Below, piece after piece: positions 1-10,499 of a stretch of 64,000 bases of DNA. Location: NCBI RefSeq assembly GCF_018881605.1, contig NZ_JACVPZ010000001.1, positions 1,922,001 through 1,986,000 on the forward strand, read 5' to 3'. Both the position numbers and the translations under genes were made by a program. Origin of the DNA: Polynucleobacter sp. UB-Tiil-W10. Lineage in GTDB: Bacteria > Pseudomonadota > Gammaproteobacteria > Burkholderiales > Burkholderiaceae. The notes below the pieces were generated by a model. It ran no database searches. It was not told where the DNA came from and saw only the letters and a list, made by a program, of their open reading frames with translations. Every line of letters begins with the position of its first letter. Position 1 is the first letter of the stretch.

Positions 1-1421
1 ACCGCAAAACCTTTACCGAGCTCACCGGCACGGGCAGCCTCAATCGTGGCATTGAGTGCCAAGAGGTTAGTTTGTTCAGCAATACTAGAAATCACTTTCA
101 GCACGCTGCCGATTTCAGTACTGCTCTCACTTAACTTGGCCATCGTGGCATTCGTTCTTTGTGCAATTTGTACTGCCTGATTAGCCACGGTAGAAGCTTC
201 GACTGCATTAATCGAGATTTCTCGAATGCTAGCGCTCATCTCTTCGACGCCTGCAGCAACTGTCTGGGTATTGGAGCTAACCTCAACCGCAGCGCCTGAT
301 ACTACTTTAGCTTGCGCGGCGGTTTCTTCTGCATTCGAACTCATCTGCATACTGACTGCAGCCAACTCTTCAGAAGAGCTTGCTAATGAAGTTGCATTTT
401 TAGAAATCGCTTGGAATGCCTTACGTGAGGTATCGATTAAACGATTCACCTGCGTGCTGATATCGAGGAAGAAACCTTCTTTACCAGCTAATGGCACTTC
501 GGCTGTGAAATCACCAGCAGCTGCTGCAGAAATGATCTCACCAATCTGCTTGGTAGTTTCTTGGGCTTTGATATTATTTTCACGATCCAGGGTTGCTAAC
601 TGATCGGCTTTTTGCAAGCTAACCTGTAAAACACCAACGGCTTTAGCCATCGTGCCAATTTCATTGTTGTAATCGGTATTCGCTATAGCGTTATGTAATT
701 TAGCGTCAGCTAGATCACTAATAGATGCAGCCAGGCTGTTAATTGGTCCGTTAATGGATTTATTGACGAGATAAATAATGACTAAAGAAAAGAGGATGGC
801 AATAGCCAACATCGCTCCAAGCAGTGTTTTTACAAAAGAAGCCAACTCCATGGCCTTTTCCATATTCTGTTCAGCACCCTGGGCTTTGAGCTCACTGATC
901 TCTTTAATCTCAGCAGAAAGCTTGGAAACTAAATCCTGATAATCTTTCGCGGTAATAGCTTTATAGCCTGAAATTGCCGGGGTGTTAGTCTGAGTGGAAA
1001 GTACTACTTTATCCACTGCAGCATAGTAGGCTTCGAGATCAGGCTTTACATTGTCAATTTTCTCTTTTAAAGCAGGGCGAATAATCGTGGACTTTGCTTT
1101 TTCGTAAAGCTCCATCTGCGTTTTTTTGGTCTTCGCAATCGTATCCAATGATTTCTGTGCGCTCTCAGAATCACCAGCATTTACTGCCAGGATGTAACGG
1201 TTGGTTGTACGACCGATGATATTGACATCTCGATTGAGCTGACGTAAATAAGAAATTCCCAATAAGTCTTTCTCATACATCTTTTTAGTATTACCAATCA
1301 ATTCATCAAAGGCCCAAAATGATGCGCCTGCAATAATGATTGAAAATAAAACGACTAAAGAAAAACCAATGACCAGCTTGGTTTTGAGTTTGAGTTTTTC
1401 AAAGTTTTTGAACAAGGACAT
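1..1421 (-). CDS. Methyl-accepting chemotaxis protein, 3' end cut by window edge
   Basis: This is an inner-membrane chemoreceptor that signals to CheA/CheW. The 473 visible residues begin at the ATG at 1421, where the protein starts [17 protein letters not shown] first membrane segment covers about residues 14-34. A helical periplasmic part of the four-helix-bundle (4HB_MCP) type runs to about residue 190, and a second membrane segment lies near residues 196-216. A HAMP-like linker follows, then the signalling domain. The conserved hairpin tip is read just before the edge as [19 protein letters not shown], so the C-terminal methylation helix lies outside. No strong Shine-Dalgarno is seen, and an upstream ATG is out of frame. 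It stands alone with no che genes in the window. The ligand is unknown. Confidence 0.93.
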   Translation of the reverse strand, partial: MSLFKNFEKLKLKTKLVIGFSLVVLFSIIIAGASFWAFDELIGNTKKMYEKDLLGISYLRQLNRDVNIIGRTTNRYILAVNAGDSESAQKSLDTIAKTKKTQMELYEKAKSTIIRPALKEKIDNVKPDLEAYYAAVDKVVLSTQTNTPAISGYKAITAKDYQDLVSKLSAEIKEISELKAQGAEQNMEKAMELASFVKTLLGAMLAIAILFSLVIIYLVNKSINGPINSLAASISDLADAKLHNAIANTDYNNEIGTMAKAVGVLQVSLQKADQLATLDRENNIKAQETTKQIGEIISAAAAGDFTAEVPLAGKEGFFLDISTQVNRLIDTSRKAFQAISKNATSLASSSEELAAVSMQMSSNAEETAAQAKVVSGAAVEVSSNTQTVAAGVEEMSASIREISINAVEASTVANQAVQIAQRTNATMAKLSESSTEIGSVLKVISSIAEQTNLLALNATIEAARAGELGKGFA

Positions 1422-1603
1422 GATTCGGGGCACCAGAATGGATTGAAAAAAATAACCATTTCATAATACATTTTTTTCTTTAAGAAATAGTTATCTTTGC
1501 CCCAATTTAGATAAATAATGAAACGGCCCTATAAAAAAACGGGTGGCAAAAACGAGCAATCTTAAGGGTAATTACTAGGTAGTATAAAAGTACTAACGCA
1601 AGA

Positions 1604-2089
1604 TTACTGCAGGGTATTTTTGAAGGCAGGCAGCATGGGCATAGCTAGGACCTCAATGCCCTCCTCCCTAAGTGACTCTGCTTCATCCAAGGTAGTTTGA
1701 CCCCGAATACTGCGCTCTGGAGATTCTTTGTAATGAATCTTCCTAGCTTCATCAGCAAAAGAGTCACCAACATCTTCAGAGCGACCCATCAGTTCGCGCA
1801 TACCCTTTAAGAAGGCGGCTTGAACTTGGGCTTCTAGGTTTGAATGATCGTTACCGGTAAGCGCAACAACGTCCCCGCTCGGATTGCTTGGCTCTGGCTT
1901 AGAAACCGCTAACTCTGTGGAGCTAGATTTACCGATATGTGGAGCAGACGGCATGCGGGTGATTTCAGTGCTGTCGCATACAGGACAGGCGAGCATTCCC
2001 TTGTCTTGCTGAGCAAGGCAATCCTCTTCGGAGGCAAACCATCCTTCAAAGCGATGATCTAATGGGCAGGCTAAGTTATAAACTTTCAT
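1604..2089 (-). CDS. DUF1178 family protein
   Basis: This is a 161-residue cytoplasmic protein of the DUF1178 family, whose function is not known. The N-terminal part begins MKVYNLACPLDHRFEGWF and carries Cys8, Cys24 and a CPVC pair near residues 35-38, a pattern like a small zinc ribbon. The middle is low-complexity and the C-terminal half is charged and helical. It lies between the chemoreceptor and the Nudix gene on the same strand, 64 bp downstream of the latter, and may be co-transcribed with it. I see no membrane segment or signal peptide. The family call is from recall of the conserved N-terminus; any role in metal binding is inference. Confidence 0.85.
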   Translation of the reverse strand: MKVYNLACPLDHRFEGWFASEEDCLAQQDKGMLACPVCDSTEITRMPSAPHIGKSSSTELAVSKPEPSNPSGDVVALTGNDHSNLEAQVQAAFLKGMRELMGRSEDVGDSFADEARKIHYKESPERSIRGQTTLDEAESLREEGIEVLAMPMLPAFKNTLQ

Positions 2090-2153
2090 AAAACGTATAT
2101 AAGGGCAAAAACGATAAATTCAATACCCCCATTTTAATCGGGTTTGAATAACC

Positions 2154-2753
2154 CTAGAGAATTAGCGTTGGCTTCACTAGTCCACGACGATAGCGATCAA
2201 GCCAATAGGTTGATATGGTGGTTTTAACGTCCGTAATCTCGCCAGCCTCAACCCAGCCTATCAATTGCTCTAGAGGGGCAGCAAATACATCCAGAAACTC
2301 TTCCTCGTCAAGGTGACTTTTGCCAGGCACTAAATCTTCTGCTAAGTAGATATCTATGAACTCGGTTGAATACGAGATTACTGGATGGATACGTCTTATC
2401 AAGCTCCATTTTTTGGCGGTGTAGCCAGTCTCTTCCTCAAGCTCACGTTTTGCGCAAACTAAATGGTCTTCTTTTGGATCTAATTTACCCGCAGGAATTT
2501 CAATACAGGCTTTGGCAATCGGATAGCGATACTGGCGCTCCAGAAGCACCCTACCATCCTCCAATAATGCAACGATGGCAACCGCACCAGGATGCGTTAA
2601 ATACTCACGTATAGCTTGTTCGCCATTTGGCAATGAAACGGTATCGCGCTTCATGTTCAAGAAAATGCCGCCGTAAATATCTTCGCCAGATAAACGTTCC
2701 TCACGTAGATGTTTATCCCCCGCTGGAAGATCTTCAAAGAATTTTTCTGTCAT
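2154..2753 (-). CDS. Nudix hydrolase, ADP-ribose pyrophosphatase type
   Basis: This Nudix hydrolase has 199 residues, the usual length for ADP-ribose pyrophosphatases (NudF type), which cut ADP-ribose to AMP and ribose 5-phosphate in the cytoplasm. The Nudix box is intact at about residues 88-110: it starts at GKLDPKED and contains the REL-EEE-TGY core whose glutamates bind the metal. A preceding strand-rich region (residues 35-85) with the ERQYRYP motif fits the ADPRase subgroup. It is read away from the end of the nuo operon and is separated from it by the terminator near 2832-2860, so it should have its own promoter in the 120-bp gap. The exact substrate cannot be fixed from sequence alone. 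Confidence 0.9.
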   Translation of the reverse strand: MTEKFFEDLPAGDKHLREERLSGEDIYGGIFLNMKRDTVSLPNGEQAIREYLTHPGAVAIVALLEDGRVLLERQYRYPIAKACIEIPAGKLDPKEDHLVCAKRELEEETGYTAKKWSLIRRIHPVISYSTEFIDIYLAEDLVPGKSHLDEEEFLDVFAAPLEQLIGWVEAGEITDVKTTISTYWLDRYRRGLVKPTLIL

Positions 2754-2831
2754 GGCTATTGATCGTTGATTTATGAAGAATTGATTAAAACATCTTAATA
2801 AATGTTCATGTCATTTTGATGGCTTTAAAAC

Positions 2832-2860
2832 AATAAAGGCTCCCAATAGGAGCCTTTATT
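2832..2860 (-). terminator. Intrinsic terminator of the nuo operon
   Basis: A perfect 12-bp inverted repeat (AATAAAGGCTCC / GGAGCCTTTATT) with a 5-nt loop sits 18 bp past the nuoN stop. On the minus strand it is followed by TGTTTT. The A- and T-rich ends make it potentially active in both directions. Confidence 0.9.
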
Positions 2861-2877
2861 AAACTGGTTTGGAAGAA

Positions 2878-4377
2878 TTAAGATCCCAGCAACGTACGGC
2901 GCATTGCATCCAAACATAAACTCATGAGTCCTGCAGGAACAATGCCTAGCACCAAGACCAATAAGCAATTTAAGCTCAAGATGCCTTTGGCAATGCCGGA
3001 ACCAGAAACTGTGATCTCGTGCTCAGGTTCATCAAAATACATCACCTTCACTACGCGCAAGTAATAAAAAGCACCCACCAAAGAAGCCATCACAGCAATG
3101 ACTGCCAAGAAGGTATGCTCAGCATCCACAAGGGCTTCTAGAACGCCTAATTTAGATGCAAAACCAACTGTAGGCGGAATCCCTGCTAAAGAGAACATCA
3201 TGACTAGGCCAATAAAGGCAAACCATGGGTGCTTCTTGTTTAAACCCTTTAGACCATCCAAGGTTTCGCAGTCGTAGCCCTTGCGTGACAAAGCCATCAA
3301 CAAGCCAAAGGTACCAAGCGTTGTCAAAACATAGGTAATTGAATAGAACATGGCTGCGCTAAATGCATGATCATCAAATACAGACAACATACCCAAGAGC
3401 ACAAAGCCCATTTGTGCGATGGCAGAATAAGCCAGCATGCGCTTGATATTTGTTTGTGCTATCGCGGTCACATTACCAACAACAAGAGATAAGACAGCTA
3501 GCAAGACCAACATTGGCTGCCAATCACCTAGTAAAGGCAATAAAGTATTTACCAACAAACGGAATAACAAAGCAAAGGCAGCAAGCTTGGGTGCTGCAGC
3601 AATCATTAAAGTGACAGCCGTTGGCGCACCTTGATAAACATCAGGCACCCACATATGAAACGGCACAACCCCCAACTTAAAGGCTAAGCCAGCAACAATG
3701 AATACCAATCCAAAAGCCATAACTAAATGATTCACTCGGGGATCTGCAACCGTTTTGAAGATCTCAATCAGATCAAGAGAACCAGTGACACCGTACAGCA
3801 TGGACATGCCATAAAGCAGAAAACCAGAGGCTAATGCGCCCAGGATGAAATACTTAATACCAGCCTCAACACTCTTCTCGCTACTGTGGCGCATTGCAAC
3901 TAACGCATAGGTAGGAAGAGCCATTAATTCTAGGCCGAGATACAAAGTCAACAGATTTGCACCTGAGATCAATACAAACTGCCCAAGCAAGGCAAGTAAA
4001 GCCAAAACAATGAAGTCAGGACGGAATAAAGCGCGATCCATCAAGTATTGCTTGGAATAAATCAAGCTCACTAATACGGCGATACAAGAACAAGCCTTCA
4101 ACAAGTTTGAAAATGGATCAGACTGAAATAAACCATTCATTGCTACCAATGCTGGATCACCCATGCGTCCAACTAAGGCGAAAATCAGGTACACCAACAA
4201 GATTAGCGAGAAGAAGTACACAAAACCAACACCACGCGGAGTATGGAAAATGTCTTGCTCTACACCGGGAGTAGGTGTCGCTCTCTCAGGTACATAAACG
4301 CTGGCAACCAGCAATAAGCAAGTTACAACGAGTAGAACAAGTTCCGGCAGGATGGCGTATAGATCGAATGCTTGCAT
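2878..4377 (-). CDS. nuoN: NADH-quinone oxidoreductase subunit N
   Basis: NuoN is one of the three antiporter-like proton-pumping membrane subunits of respiratory complex I. It has 499 residues, normal for NuoN, and about 14 predicted hydrophobic segments. The conserved proton-antiporter core (Proton_antipo_M type) runs from about residue 125 to 420 and includes the lysine in [19 protein letters not shown] and the [13 protein letters not shown] segment. It is the last gene of the 14-gene operon, 10 bp after nuoM, and is followed by the strong hairpin terminator. The start [16 protein letters not shown] matches the short N-terminus usual in betaproteobacteria. No oddities were seen. Confidence 0.97.
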   Translation of the reverse strand: MQAFDLYAILPELVLLVVTCLLLVASVYVPERATPTPGVEQDIFHTPRGVGFVYFFSLILLVYLIFALVGRMGDPALVAMNGLFQSDPFSNLLKACSCIAVLVSLIYSKQYLMDRALFRPDFIVLALLALLGQFVLISGANLLTLYLGLELMALPTYALVAMRHSSEKSVEAGIKYFILGALASGFLLYGMSMLYGVTGSLDLIEIFKTVADPRVNHLVMAFGLVFIVAGLAFKLGVVPFHMWVPDVYQGAPTAVTLMIAAAPKLAAFALLFRLLVNTLLPLLGDWQPMLVLLAVLSLVVGNVTAIAQTNIKRMLAYSAIAQMGFVLLGMLSVFDDHAFSAAMFYSITYVLTTLGTFGLLMALSRKGYDCETLDGLKGLNKKHPWFAFIGLVMMFSLAGIPPTVGFASKLGVLEALVDAEHTFLAVIAVMASLVGAFYYLRVVKVMYFDEPEHEITVSGSGIAKGILSLNCLLVLVLGIVPAGLMSLCLDAMRRTLLGS

Positions 4378-4387
4378 TTGTACTTAC

Positions 4388-5854
4388 TCAGAGTTTGCTT
4401 ACAGCAACATGCTGCAGCAGATTAATTACAGCTGGGTGAATGATGTCGGTGAATGGCTTTGGATAAACACCCATACCAATGACGCAGATCGATAAAACCG
4501 CCATCAAGAAATACTCACGGGCATTGAGATCTTTGAGCTCTTCAACATGAGCATTGTTAATGGTGCCGAAAAATACACGCTTTACCATCCACAAGGAATA
4601 AGCGGCACCCAAAATCAATGCTGTTGCAGCCAAAATACCAATCACAAAATCATAATCTACGGCGGCCAATATCACCATGAACTCGCCTACGAAACCAGAG
4701 GTCGCCGGCAAACCACAGTTAGCCATTGCCATCAAGACCGCAAAAGCGGTAAACGCAGGCATACGGTGCACTACACCGCCGTAATCAGCGATTTGACGCG
4801 TATGCATCCGATCGTAGAGCACGCCAATTGACAGGAACATTGCGCCGGCAACAAAGCCGTGAGAAATCATTTGAACGATGCCGCCCTCAATACCCAATGG
4901 ACTGAAGAGGAAGAAACCTAAAGTCACGAAACCCATATGCGCAACCGATGAGTACGCAACCAGCTTTTTCATGTCCTTTTGAACTAATGCAACAGCGCCC
5001 ACATAGATCACTGCAACTAAAGACAAGAAGATTACAAATGGGCCTAAATACTGACTTGCATCAGGTGCGATTGGTAATGAGAAACGTAGGAAGCCATAAG
5101 CACCCAGTTTTAGCATGATGGCAGCCAAGACAACCGAGCCACCCGTTGGCGCCTCAACGTGAACGTCTGGCAACCAAGTGTGCAATGGCCACATTGGCAC
5201 CTTCACAGCAAATGCCATGAAGAATGCAGCAAACAACAAGACCTGCACCACAATATCTAAACGCGCATTTTGCCAAGCCAAGATATCAAACGTATTCGTA
5301 ACGTTGTACAGGTAAAGCATAGCAACCAAAGTCAACAAGGAACCGAGCAAGGTATACAAGAAGAACTTGAATGCCGCATAGATACGATTGTGACCGCCCC
5401 AGACGCCAATGATGATGTACATCGGAATTAAGGTCGCTTCAAAGAATACATAGAACAGCAAGGCGTCTAATGCAGAAAACACGCCAATCATCAATCCAGA
5501 CAGGATCATGAAAGAAGCAAAGTATTGAGAAACTTTAGTTTGGATTACTTCCCAAGCGGCAATCACCACAATAATATTAATGAAGGCAGTGAGGACAATG
5601 AACCAAACAGAGATGCCGTCAATACCGAGGTGATAGTTAATGTCGTAGCGTGGAATCCAGCTTAGCTTTTCTACAAACTGCATTCCAGGGTTAGCGATAT
5701 CAAAATTGATAACGAGTGGCAGAGTCGCAATGAAGCCGAGCACAGCACCGACGAGCGCTAACCAGCGAACTCCTGCAGATGGCTTCTCAGACCCATAAAA
5801 CAGAATAATGAGTCCAAAAACAATCGGGGTCCAAATGGCGTAAGAAAGAATCAT
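4388..5854 (-). CDS. nuoM: NADH-quinone oxidoreductase subunit M
   Basis: NuoM is the second antiporter-like membrane subunit of complex I, with 488 residues and about 14 membrane helices. Conserved features are the glutamate in the FEATLIPMYIIIG segment (about residue 140), the HTWLPDVHVEAPTGGS loop (about residues 225-240) and the KKLVAYSSVAHMGF segment (about residues 295-310), all typical of proton channels in this family. It lies between nuoL (24 bp upstream) and nuoN (10 bp downstream) in one transcription unit. Length and motifs agree with a complete, functional subunit. Confidence 0.97.
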   Translation of the reverse strand: MILSYAIWTPIVFGLIILFYGSEKPSAGVRWLALVGAVLGFIATLPLVINFDIANPGMQFVEKLSWIPRYDINYHLGIDGISVWFIVLTAFINIIVVIAAWEVIQTKVSQYFASFMILSGLMIGVFSALDALLFYVFFEATLIPMYIIIGVWGGHNRIYAAFKFFLYTLLGSLLTLVAMLYLYNVTNTFDILAWQNARLDIVVQVLLFAAFFMAFAVKVPMWPLHTWLPDVHVEAPTGGSVVLAAIMLKLGAYGFLRFSLPIAPDASQYLGPFVIFLSLVAVIYVGAVALVQKDMKKLVAYSSVAHMGFVTLGFFLFSPLGIEGGIVQMISHGFVAGAMFLSIGVLYDRMHTRQIADYGGVVHRMPAFTAFAVLMAMANCGLPATSGFVGEFMVILAAVDYDFVIGILAATALILGAAYSLWMVKRVFFGTINNAHVEELKDLNAREYFLMAVLSICVIGMGVYPKPFTDIIHPAVINLLQHVAVSKL

Positions 5855-5878
5855 AGTGGCTACTTAAGTAACAAAGGC

Positions 5879-7942
5879 CTAGCGAACAAAAGGCAGGTAA
5901 GCGTACAAAACCCAAGCAAGCAATACCGCTAAGCCTGCAATCATTGCAAAGGCATAGTGATAGAGATAACCGGATTGCAAATGACGTATTACTCCAGCAA
6001 AGCGCCCTACTGCATGCGCACTGCCGTTAACGAAGAAACCATCGATGATCTTTTGATCGCCGCGGTGCCATAAGAAGCTGCCGATCCAAATCAGACCCTT
6101 GGCAAATACAGCTTGATTCAATTCATCTAGGTAGTACTTGTTATCAAGCAATTTTTTGATTGGAGCAAGTGCTTGTGCAACTTTGCCCGGCAACTTTGGT
6201 GCCCATAGATAACCAATAGCAGCAGTCAATACGCCAAGAACTACCAACAGCAATACAGGAGATGTAAATGCATGAATTGCCATAGCAACTGGGCCATGGA
6301 ATTCATCTTCTAATTCCTTCATTACTGGATGGCGCGCTAAATCAATAAAAATGGAGTCGCCAAAGTAAGTTCCGAATAGCAGCGGAGAAATAGTGTAGAA
6401 ACCAATGATTACAGATGGAATTGCCAAGAGAATTAAAGGCAATGTCACAACAAACGGTGATTCATGCGGTTTTTGACCAGGAGCCAAGCCATGGTGAGCA
6501 TGATCATCGCCCTGCTCTGCATGTTCATGGTGATCATCATGCACATGAGAATCTTCATGTCCCCAGCGAGCTTTGCCGTGGAAAACATAAAAATACAAAC
6601 GGAATGAATACAAGGCGGTTACGAAGACACTTGCCATTACAGCAAAGTAAGCGAAGCCAGAGCCTGGAATATGGCTAGCAGCAACCGCTTCAATAATGGA
6701 ATCTTTTGAATAGAAGCCTGAGAAGAAAGGCGTACCAACCAGTGCCAGGTTACCCAATAACATCATGAGGCAAGTAATTGGCATGTACTTCCAAAGACCG
6801 CCCATCTTGCGCATATCTTGCTCATGATGCATGCCAAGAATGACGCTACCAGCAGCAAGAAACAATAAGGCCTTGAAGAAAGCGTGAGTCATCAAGTGGA
6901 AGATGGCGACTGGATAGGCAGACACACCCAAGGCAACAGTCATATAACCCAACTGAGACAAAGTGGAATAGGCAACTACGCGCTTGATATCGTTTTGTAC
7001 GATCCCCAGGAATCCCATAAAGAGTGCGGTAATAGAGCCAATCACCAAGATAAAGCTTAATGCCGTATCTGAAAGTTCAAACAATGGCGACATCCGGGAC
7101 ACCATGAAAATACCTGCAGTAACCATGGTTGCCGCATGAATCAATGCTGAGATTGGTGTCGGGCCTTCCATCGAGTCAGGCAACCAAACATGCAATGGAA
7201 ATTGTGCAGATTTACCCATTGCACCAATGAACAGGCAAATACAAGCAACAGTCATCAAATTCCAGCTTGTGCCTGGAAGGGTTTGCGCTGCCAATGCGGA
7301 GTTCTGAGAAAAGATAACGTCGTACTGCATTGATCCTGTGCTGGCTAGCAAAATACCAATACCAAGGATGAATCCGAAGTCGCCAACACGATTGACTAAG
7401 AAGGCCTTCATATTTGCGAATACAGCAGACTGGCGATCGAAATAAAAGCCAATGAGCAAATAAGAAACTACACCCACCGCCTCCCAACCGAAGAAGAGTT
7501 GTAAAAGGTTATTACTCATCACCAACATCAGCATGGCAAAAGTAAACAATGAGATATAGGAGAAGAAACGGTTATAACCTTCTTCACCATGCATATAGCC
7601 AATGGTGTAGATATGGACCATCAATGACACAAAGGTCACTACGCACATCATCGTTGCAGCTAAAGGATCAATTAAGAAGCCAATATCTAAATTGAGTTCG
7701 CCCAATTGCATCCAGCGATACACCGTGCCGTTGAAATAGAAGCCATCCATTACCTGAACTAAAACATTGCAAGACAGCACAAAAGCAATCGTTACGCCCA
7801 AAATAGTGACAAACTGACTTGCACCATGTCCAATGCGGTTGCCACCTAGCTTAGTGCCAAAGAAGCCGGCAATCATGGAGCCAACCAATGGCGCCAAAGG
7901 AATGGCGCAGAGTACGGGAATGTTTAAGGTCAATTGCATCAC
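5879..7942 (-). CDS. nuoL: NADH-quinone oxidoreductase subunit L
   Basis: NuoL is the distal proton-pumping subunit of complex I, whose long lateral helix braces the membrane arm. It has 687 residues, slightly longer than the 613 of Escherichia coli. The N-terminal oxidoreductase domain and the antiporter core are intact, with HVWLPDSMEGPTPISALIHAA at about residues 245-265 and the KRVVAYSTLSQLGYM segment following. Between about residues 461 and 490 it carries a strikingly histidine- and aspartate-rich loop (HVHDDHHEHAEQGDDHAHH) that I take to be extra-membrane. The start codon overlaps the nuoK stop by one base. Confidence 0.97.
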   Translation of the reverse strand: MMQLTLNIPVLCAIPLAPLVGSMIAGFFGTKLGGNRIGHGASQFVTILGVTIAFVLSCNVLVQVMDGFYFNGTVYRWMQLGELNLDIGFLIDPLAATMMCVVTFVSLMVHIYTIGYMHGEEGYNRFFSYISLFTFAMLMLVMSNNLLQLFFGWEAVGVVSYLLIGFYFDRQSAVFANMKAFLVNRVGDFGFILGIGILLASTGSMQYDVIFSQNSALAAQTLPGTSWNLMTVACICLFIGAMGKSAQFPLHVWLPDSMEGPTPISALIHAATMVTAGIFMVSRMSPLFELSDTALSFILVIGSITALFMGFLGIVQNDIKRVVAYSTLSQLGYMTVALGVSAYPVAIFHLMTHAFFKALLFLAAGSVILGMHHEQDMRKMGGLWKYMPITCLMMLLGNLALVGTPFFSGFYSKDSIIEAVAASHIPGSGFAYFAVMASVFVTALYSFRLYFYVFHGKARWGHEDSHVHDDHHEHAEQGDDHAHHGLAPGQKPHESPFVVTLPLILLAIPSVIIGFYTISPLLFGTYFGDSIFIDLARHPVMKELEDEFHGPVAMAIHAFTSPVLLLVVLGVLTAAIGYLWAPKLPGKVAQALAPIKKLLDNKYYLDELNQAVFAKGLIWIGSFLWHRGDQKIIDGFFVNGSAHAVGRFAGVIRHLQSGYLYHYAFAMIAGLAVLLAWVLYAYLPFVR

Positions 7943-8250
7943 TAGCCTTTTAGGTGGTCAAGATCTTCGGCATTAATGGTGTCAACCTTACGGAAGAGCA
8001 CAACCAAAATTGCCAAGCCGATAGCTGCCTCAGCAGCTGCCACAGTCAAAATAAAGAATACGAATACTTGACCCGCCATATCACCCAAGTAATGGGAGAA
8101 AGCTACGAAGTTCATGTTGACCGAAAGAAGCATTAGTTCAATTGCCATTAGCAGTACGATGACATTCTTACGGTTTAAGAAAATTCCGATAACGCTGGTG
8201 GCGAACAGAATTGCACCAAGCACCAAATAATGGGCAAGAGTAATGTTCAT
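7942..8250 (-). CDS. nuoK: NADH-quinone oxidoreductase subunit K
   Basis: NuoK is a 102-residue, three-helix membrane subunit of complex I (MrpC-like). The two conserved buried glutamates, in the [12 protein letters not shown] segment (about residue 37) and in [11 protein letters not shown] (about residue 73), are present; they lie on the proton path across the membrane arm. It overlaps nuoJ by four bases (ATGA) at its 5' end and touches nuoL at its 3' end, so translation is probably coupled. Confidence 0.97.
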   Translation of the reverse strand: MNITLAHYLVLGAILFATSVIGIFLNRKNVIVLLMAIELMLLSVNMNFVAFSHYLGDMAGQVFVFFILTVAAAEAAIGLAILVVLFRKVDTINAEDLDHLKG

Positions 8251-8894
8251 TTCTTCTCTCCTCTTGCATCTTGCTTTGCAGCCATGTCAGAACCCATTTT
8301 CACAATACGCATACGATCTGCAGCAACCACATTGACCTGCTCATGAATATTTTGTGATTTAGAGTCTTTGCGATTACGCAATGTCAATGCAACAGCAGCA
8401 ATGATGGCTACCAACAAAATGACACCAGCCACTTCAAAGGCATAAACATAGTCGACAAAGATCAACATGCCTAAAGCTTGAGTATTGTTAGCCATCATTT
8501 CTTCTGGCATAGGCTGTACTGGGGCATTGGTACCAATAAAGCTACGAATGATCACAATGGAGAGCTCTAAAACAATTACCGCACCCATTAAAAAGGCAAC
8601 TGGTAGATACTTTTTAAAATCTCTACGGAGATGTTCTATATCCAGATCTAGCATCATGACCACAAATAAGAACAACACCATTACAGCGCCTACATAAACC
8701 AGAATCAAAGCTAAGCTTAAGAACTCCGCTTTGAGTAGCATCCAGAGTCCAGACGCACAAAAGAAAGCCAATACCAAGAATAGTGCCGCATGCACTGGAT
8801 TGCGGGCAGTGATCACGCGCAAGGCGGAGATGACCAACAGACCTGCAAATCCGTAAAAGAAAGCGGCAAATAAAATAGATGGATCGAATGTCAT
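8247..8894 (-). CDS. nuoJ: NADH-quinone oxidoreductase subunit J
   Basis: NuoJ is a five-helix membrane subunit of complex I, here of 215 residues. The conserved helix with [21 protein letters not shown] (about residues 58-78) contains the pi-bulge region involved in coupling. The C-terminal 45 residues are charged and lie outside the membrane. It overlaps nuoK by four bases and follows nuoI by 20 bp in the operon. Confidence 0.96.
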   Translation of the reverse strand: MTFDPSILFAAFFYGFAGLLVISALRVITARNPVHAALFLVLAFFCASGLWMLLKAEFLSLALILVYVGAVMVLFLFVVMMLDLDIEHLRRDFKKYLPVAFLMGAVIVLELSIVIIRSFIGTNAPVQPMPEEMMANNTQALGMLIFVDYVYAFEVAGVILLVAIIAAVALTLRNRKDSKSQNIHEQVNVVAADRMRIVKMGSDMAAKQDARGEKK

Positions 8895-8914
8895 ATTAGT
8901 TCAGCTCTATTCGA

Positions 8915-9406
8915 TTAACGGTAAGGTGCATCAGCTGCACGGTTAGCGGCGATATCTTTTTCATATTTATCGCCAACAGCCAAAAGCATTTCTTTAGTGA
9001 AATACAGATCGCCGCGCTTATCCCCAAAATATTCAAAAATATTGGTTTCAACAATGGCGTCTACTGGACAAGCCTCTTCACAGAAACCACAGAAAATACA
9101 TTTTGTGAGATCGATGTCATAACGGCTAGTGCGTCGAGTACCGTCATCTCGCTCAGCGGTTTCAATAGTGATGGCATAAGCTGGGCAGACCGCCTCACAG
9201 AGTTTGCAGCCAATGCAACGCTCTTCACCATTTTCATAGCGACGCAATGCATGCAAGCCACGGAAACGAGCAGACAAAGGCGTCTTCTCTTCCGGATATT
9301 GAATAGTAATTTTGGGTTTGAATAAATAACGACCAGTAATAGACATACCAGTGAGGATGTCTTTCAGCATCAAGCTATCGAGGAATTGGGAAATTTTCTT
9401 AAACAT
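8915..9406 (-). CDS. nuoI: NADH-quinone oxidoreductase subunit I (two 4Fe-4S clusters)
   Basis: NuoI is the 163-residue ferredoxin-like subunit that holds clusters N6a and N6b in the hydrophilic arm of complex I. Two complete CxxCxxCxxxCP motifs are seen: [12 protein letters not shown] at about residues 63-74 and [12 protein letters not shown] at about residues 102-113. An amphipathic N-terminal helix precedes them, as in other NuoI proteins. It lies 11 bp after nuoH and 20 bp before nuoJ. Confidence 0.97.
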   Translation of the reverse strand: MFKKISQFLDSLMLKDILTGMSITGRYLFKPKITIQYPEEKTPLSARFRGLHALRRYENGEERCIGCKLCEAVCPAYAITIETAERDDGTRRTSRYDIDLTKCIFCGFCEEACPVDAIVETNIFEYFGDKRGDLYFTKEMLLAVGDKYEKDIAANRAADAPYR

Positions 9407-9417
9407 GATTGGTCAAC

Positions 9418-10491
9418 TTATTTCCAAATATTCCATGGGGATACAACCCAAGCGCCGATAACAACCACCCAAAATACTGAGATGGGAATAAAGATTTTCC
9501 AACCCAAACGCATGATTTGGTCATAGCGATAACGTGGCAATGTGGCACGCAACCAAATTACACAAGATAGAAGGAAGAAGGTTTTACCGAATAACCAGAA
9601 GAAGCCTGGAATGTCGCGCAAGATCGGTAGGTCAACGATGGGCAACCAGCCGCCCAGGAACATAATTGAAGCAACGGCTGCAATCAAAATCATGTTGGCA
9701 TATTCAGCCAAGAAGAACATGGCAAAAGACATGCCTGAGTATTCAACCATGTGTCCAGCAACTATCTCAGATTCACCCTCAACTACGTCAAATGGATGGC
9801 GGTTAGTTTCAGCTACACCAGAGATGAAATAAATTAAGAACATTGGCAATAGAGGCAACCAATTCCATGACAGAAAATTCAGGCCAATGCTTGCAAAGTA
9901 GCCCTGCTCTTGTGAGGCAACAATCGTGCTCAAATTCAATGAGCCAGAAGTTAGCAACACAGTAACCAATGCAAAGCCCATCGCAATCTCGTAAGAGATC
10001 ATTTGGGCCGATGCGCGCATTGCGCCGAGGAATGGATATTTAGAGTTAGAAGACCAACCGGCCAAGATCACGCCATAGACACCAATGGAAGAAATGGCCA
10101 TGATGTACAGCAAGCCTGCATTGACATCGGCTAGCACCATCTTCGCTTGAAAGGGAATAACAGCCCATGCAGCAAAGGCAGGCATGATCACCATAATGGG
10201 GGCAATAAAGTACAGAACTTTGCTAGCTTGAGCAGGAGCAATAATCTCCTTCATCAACAACTTCAACGCATCAGCAATCGGCTGCAATAAACCCAAAGGA
10301 CCAACGCGATTTGGCCCAAGGCGAATATGCATCCAACCAATTAACTTTCTTTCCCAGAGAGTTAAGTAAGCAACGCATCCGAACATCGGCAATACGATGA
10401 TGACAATCCGTACTAATGCCCAAACTAAAGGCCAAAGTGAGCCAAAAATGGCCTCGCCTTGAGTGGTGATGAGGTTCAAGAAATTATCCAT
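9418..10491 (-). CDS. nuoH: NADH-quinone oxidoreductase subunit H
   Basis: NuoH is the membrane subunit of complex I that, with NuoB and NuoD, forms the quinone-binding chamber. It has 357 residues and about eight helices. Conserved segments include [19 protein letters not shown] (about residues 48-66), the acidic loop [17 protein letters not shown] (about residues 238-254) and the arginine-rich [15 protein letters not shown] segment (about residues 313-327). It lies 8 bp after nuoG. Confidence 0.97.
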   Translation of the reverse strand: MDNFLNLITTQGEAIFGSLWPLVWALVRIVIIVLPMFGCVAYLTLWERKLIGWMHIRLGPNRVGPLGLLQPIADALKLLMKEIIAPAQASKVLYFIAPIMVIMPAFAAWAVIPFQAKMVLADVNAGLLYIMAISSIGVYGVILAGWSSNSKYPFLGAMRASAQMISYEIAMGFALVTVLLTSGSLNLSTIVASQEQGYFASIGLNFLSWNWLPLLPMFLIYFISGVAETNRHPFDVVEGESEIVAGHMVEYSGMSFAMFFLAEYANMILIAAVASIMFLGGWLPIVDLPILRDIPGFFWLFGKTFFLLSCVIWLRATLPRYRYDQIMRLGWKIFIPISVFWVVVIGAWVVSPWNIWK

Positions 10492-10499
10492 CTCGTACC

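Noticed and set aside
226-603. 125-codon open frame on the plus strand inside the chemoreceptor gene
   Set aside because: It is opposite to the highly conserved signalling domain, has no known fold and no ribosome site.
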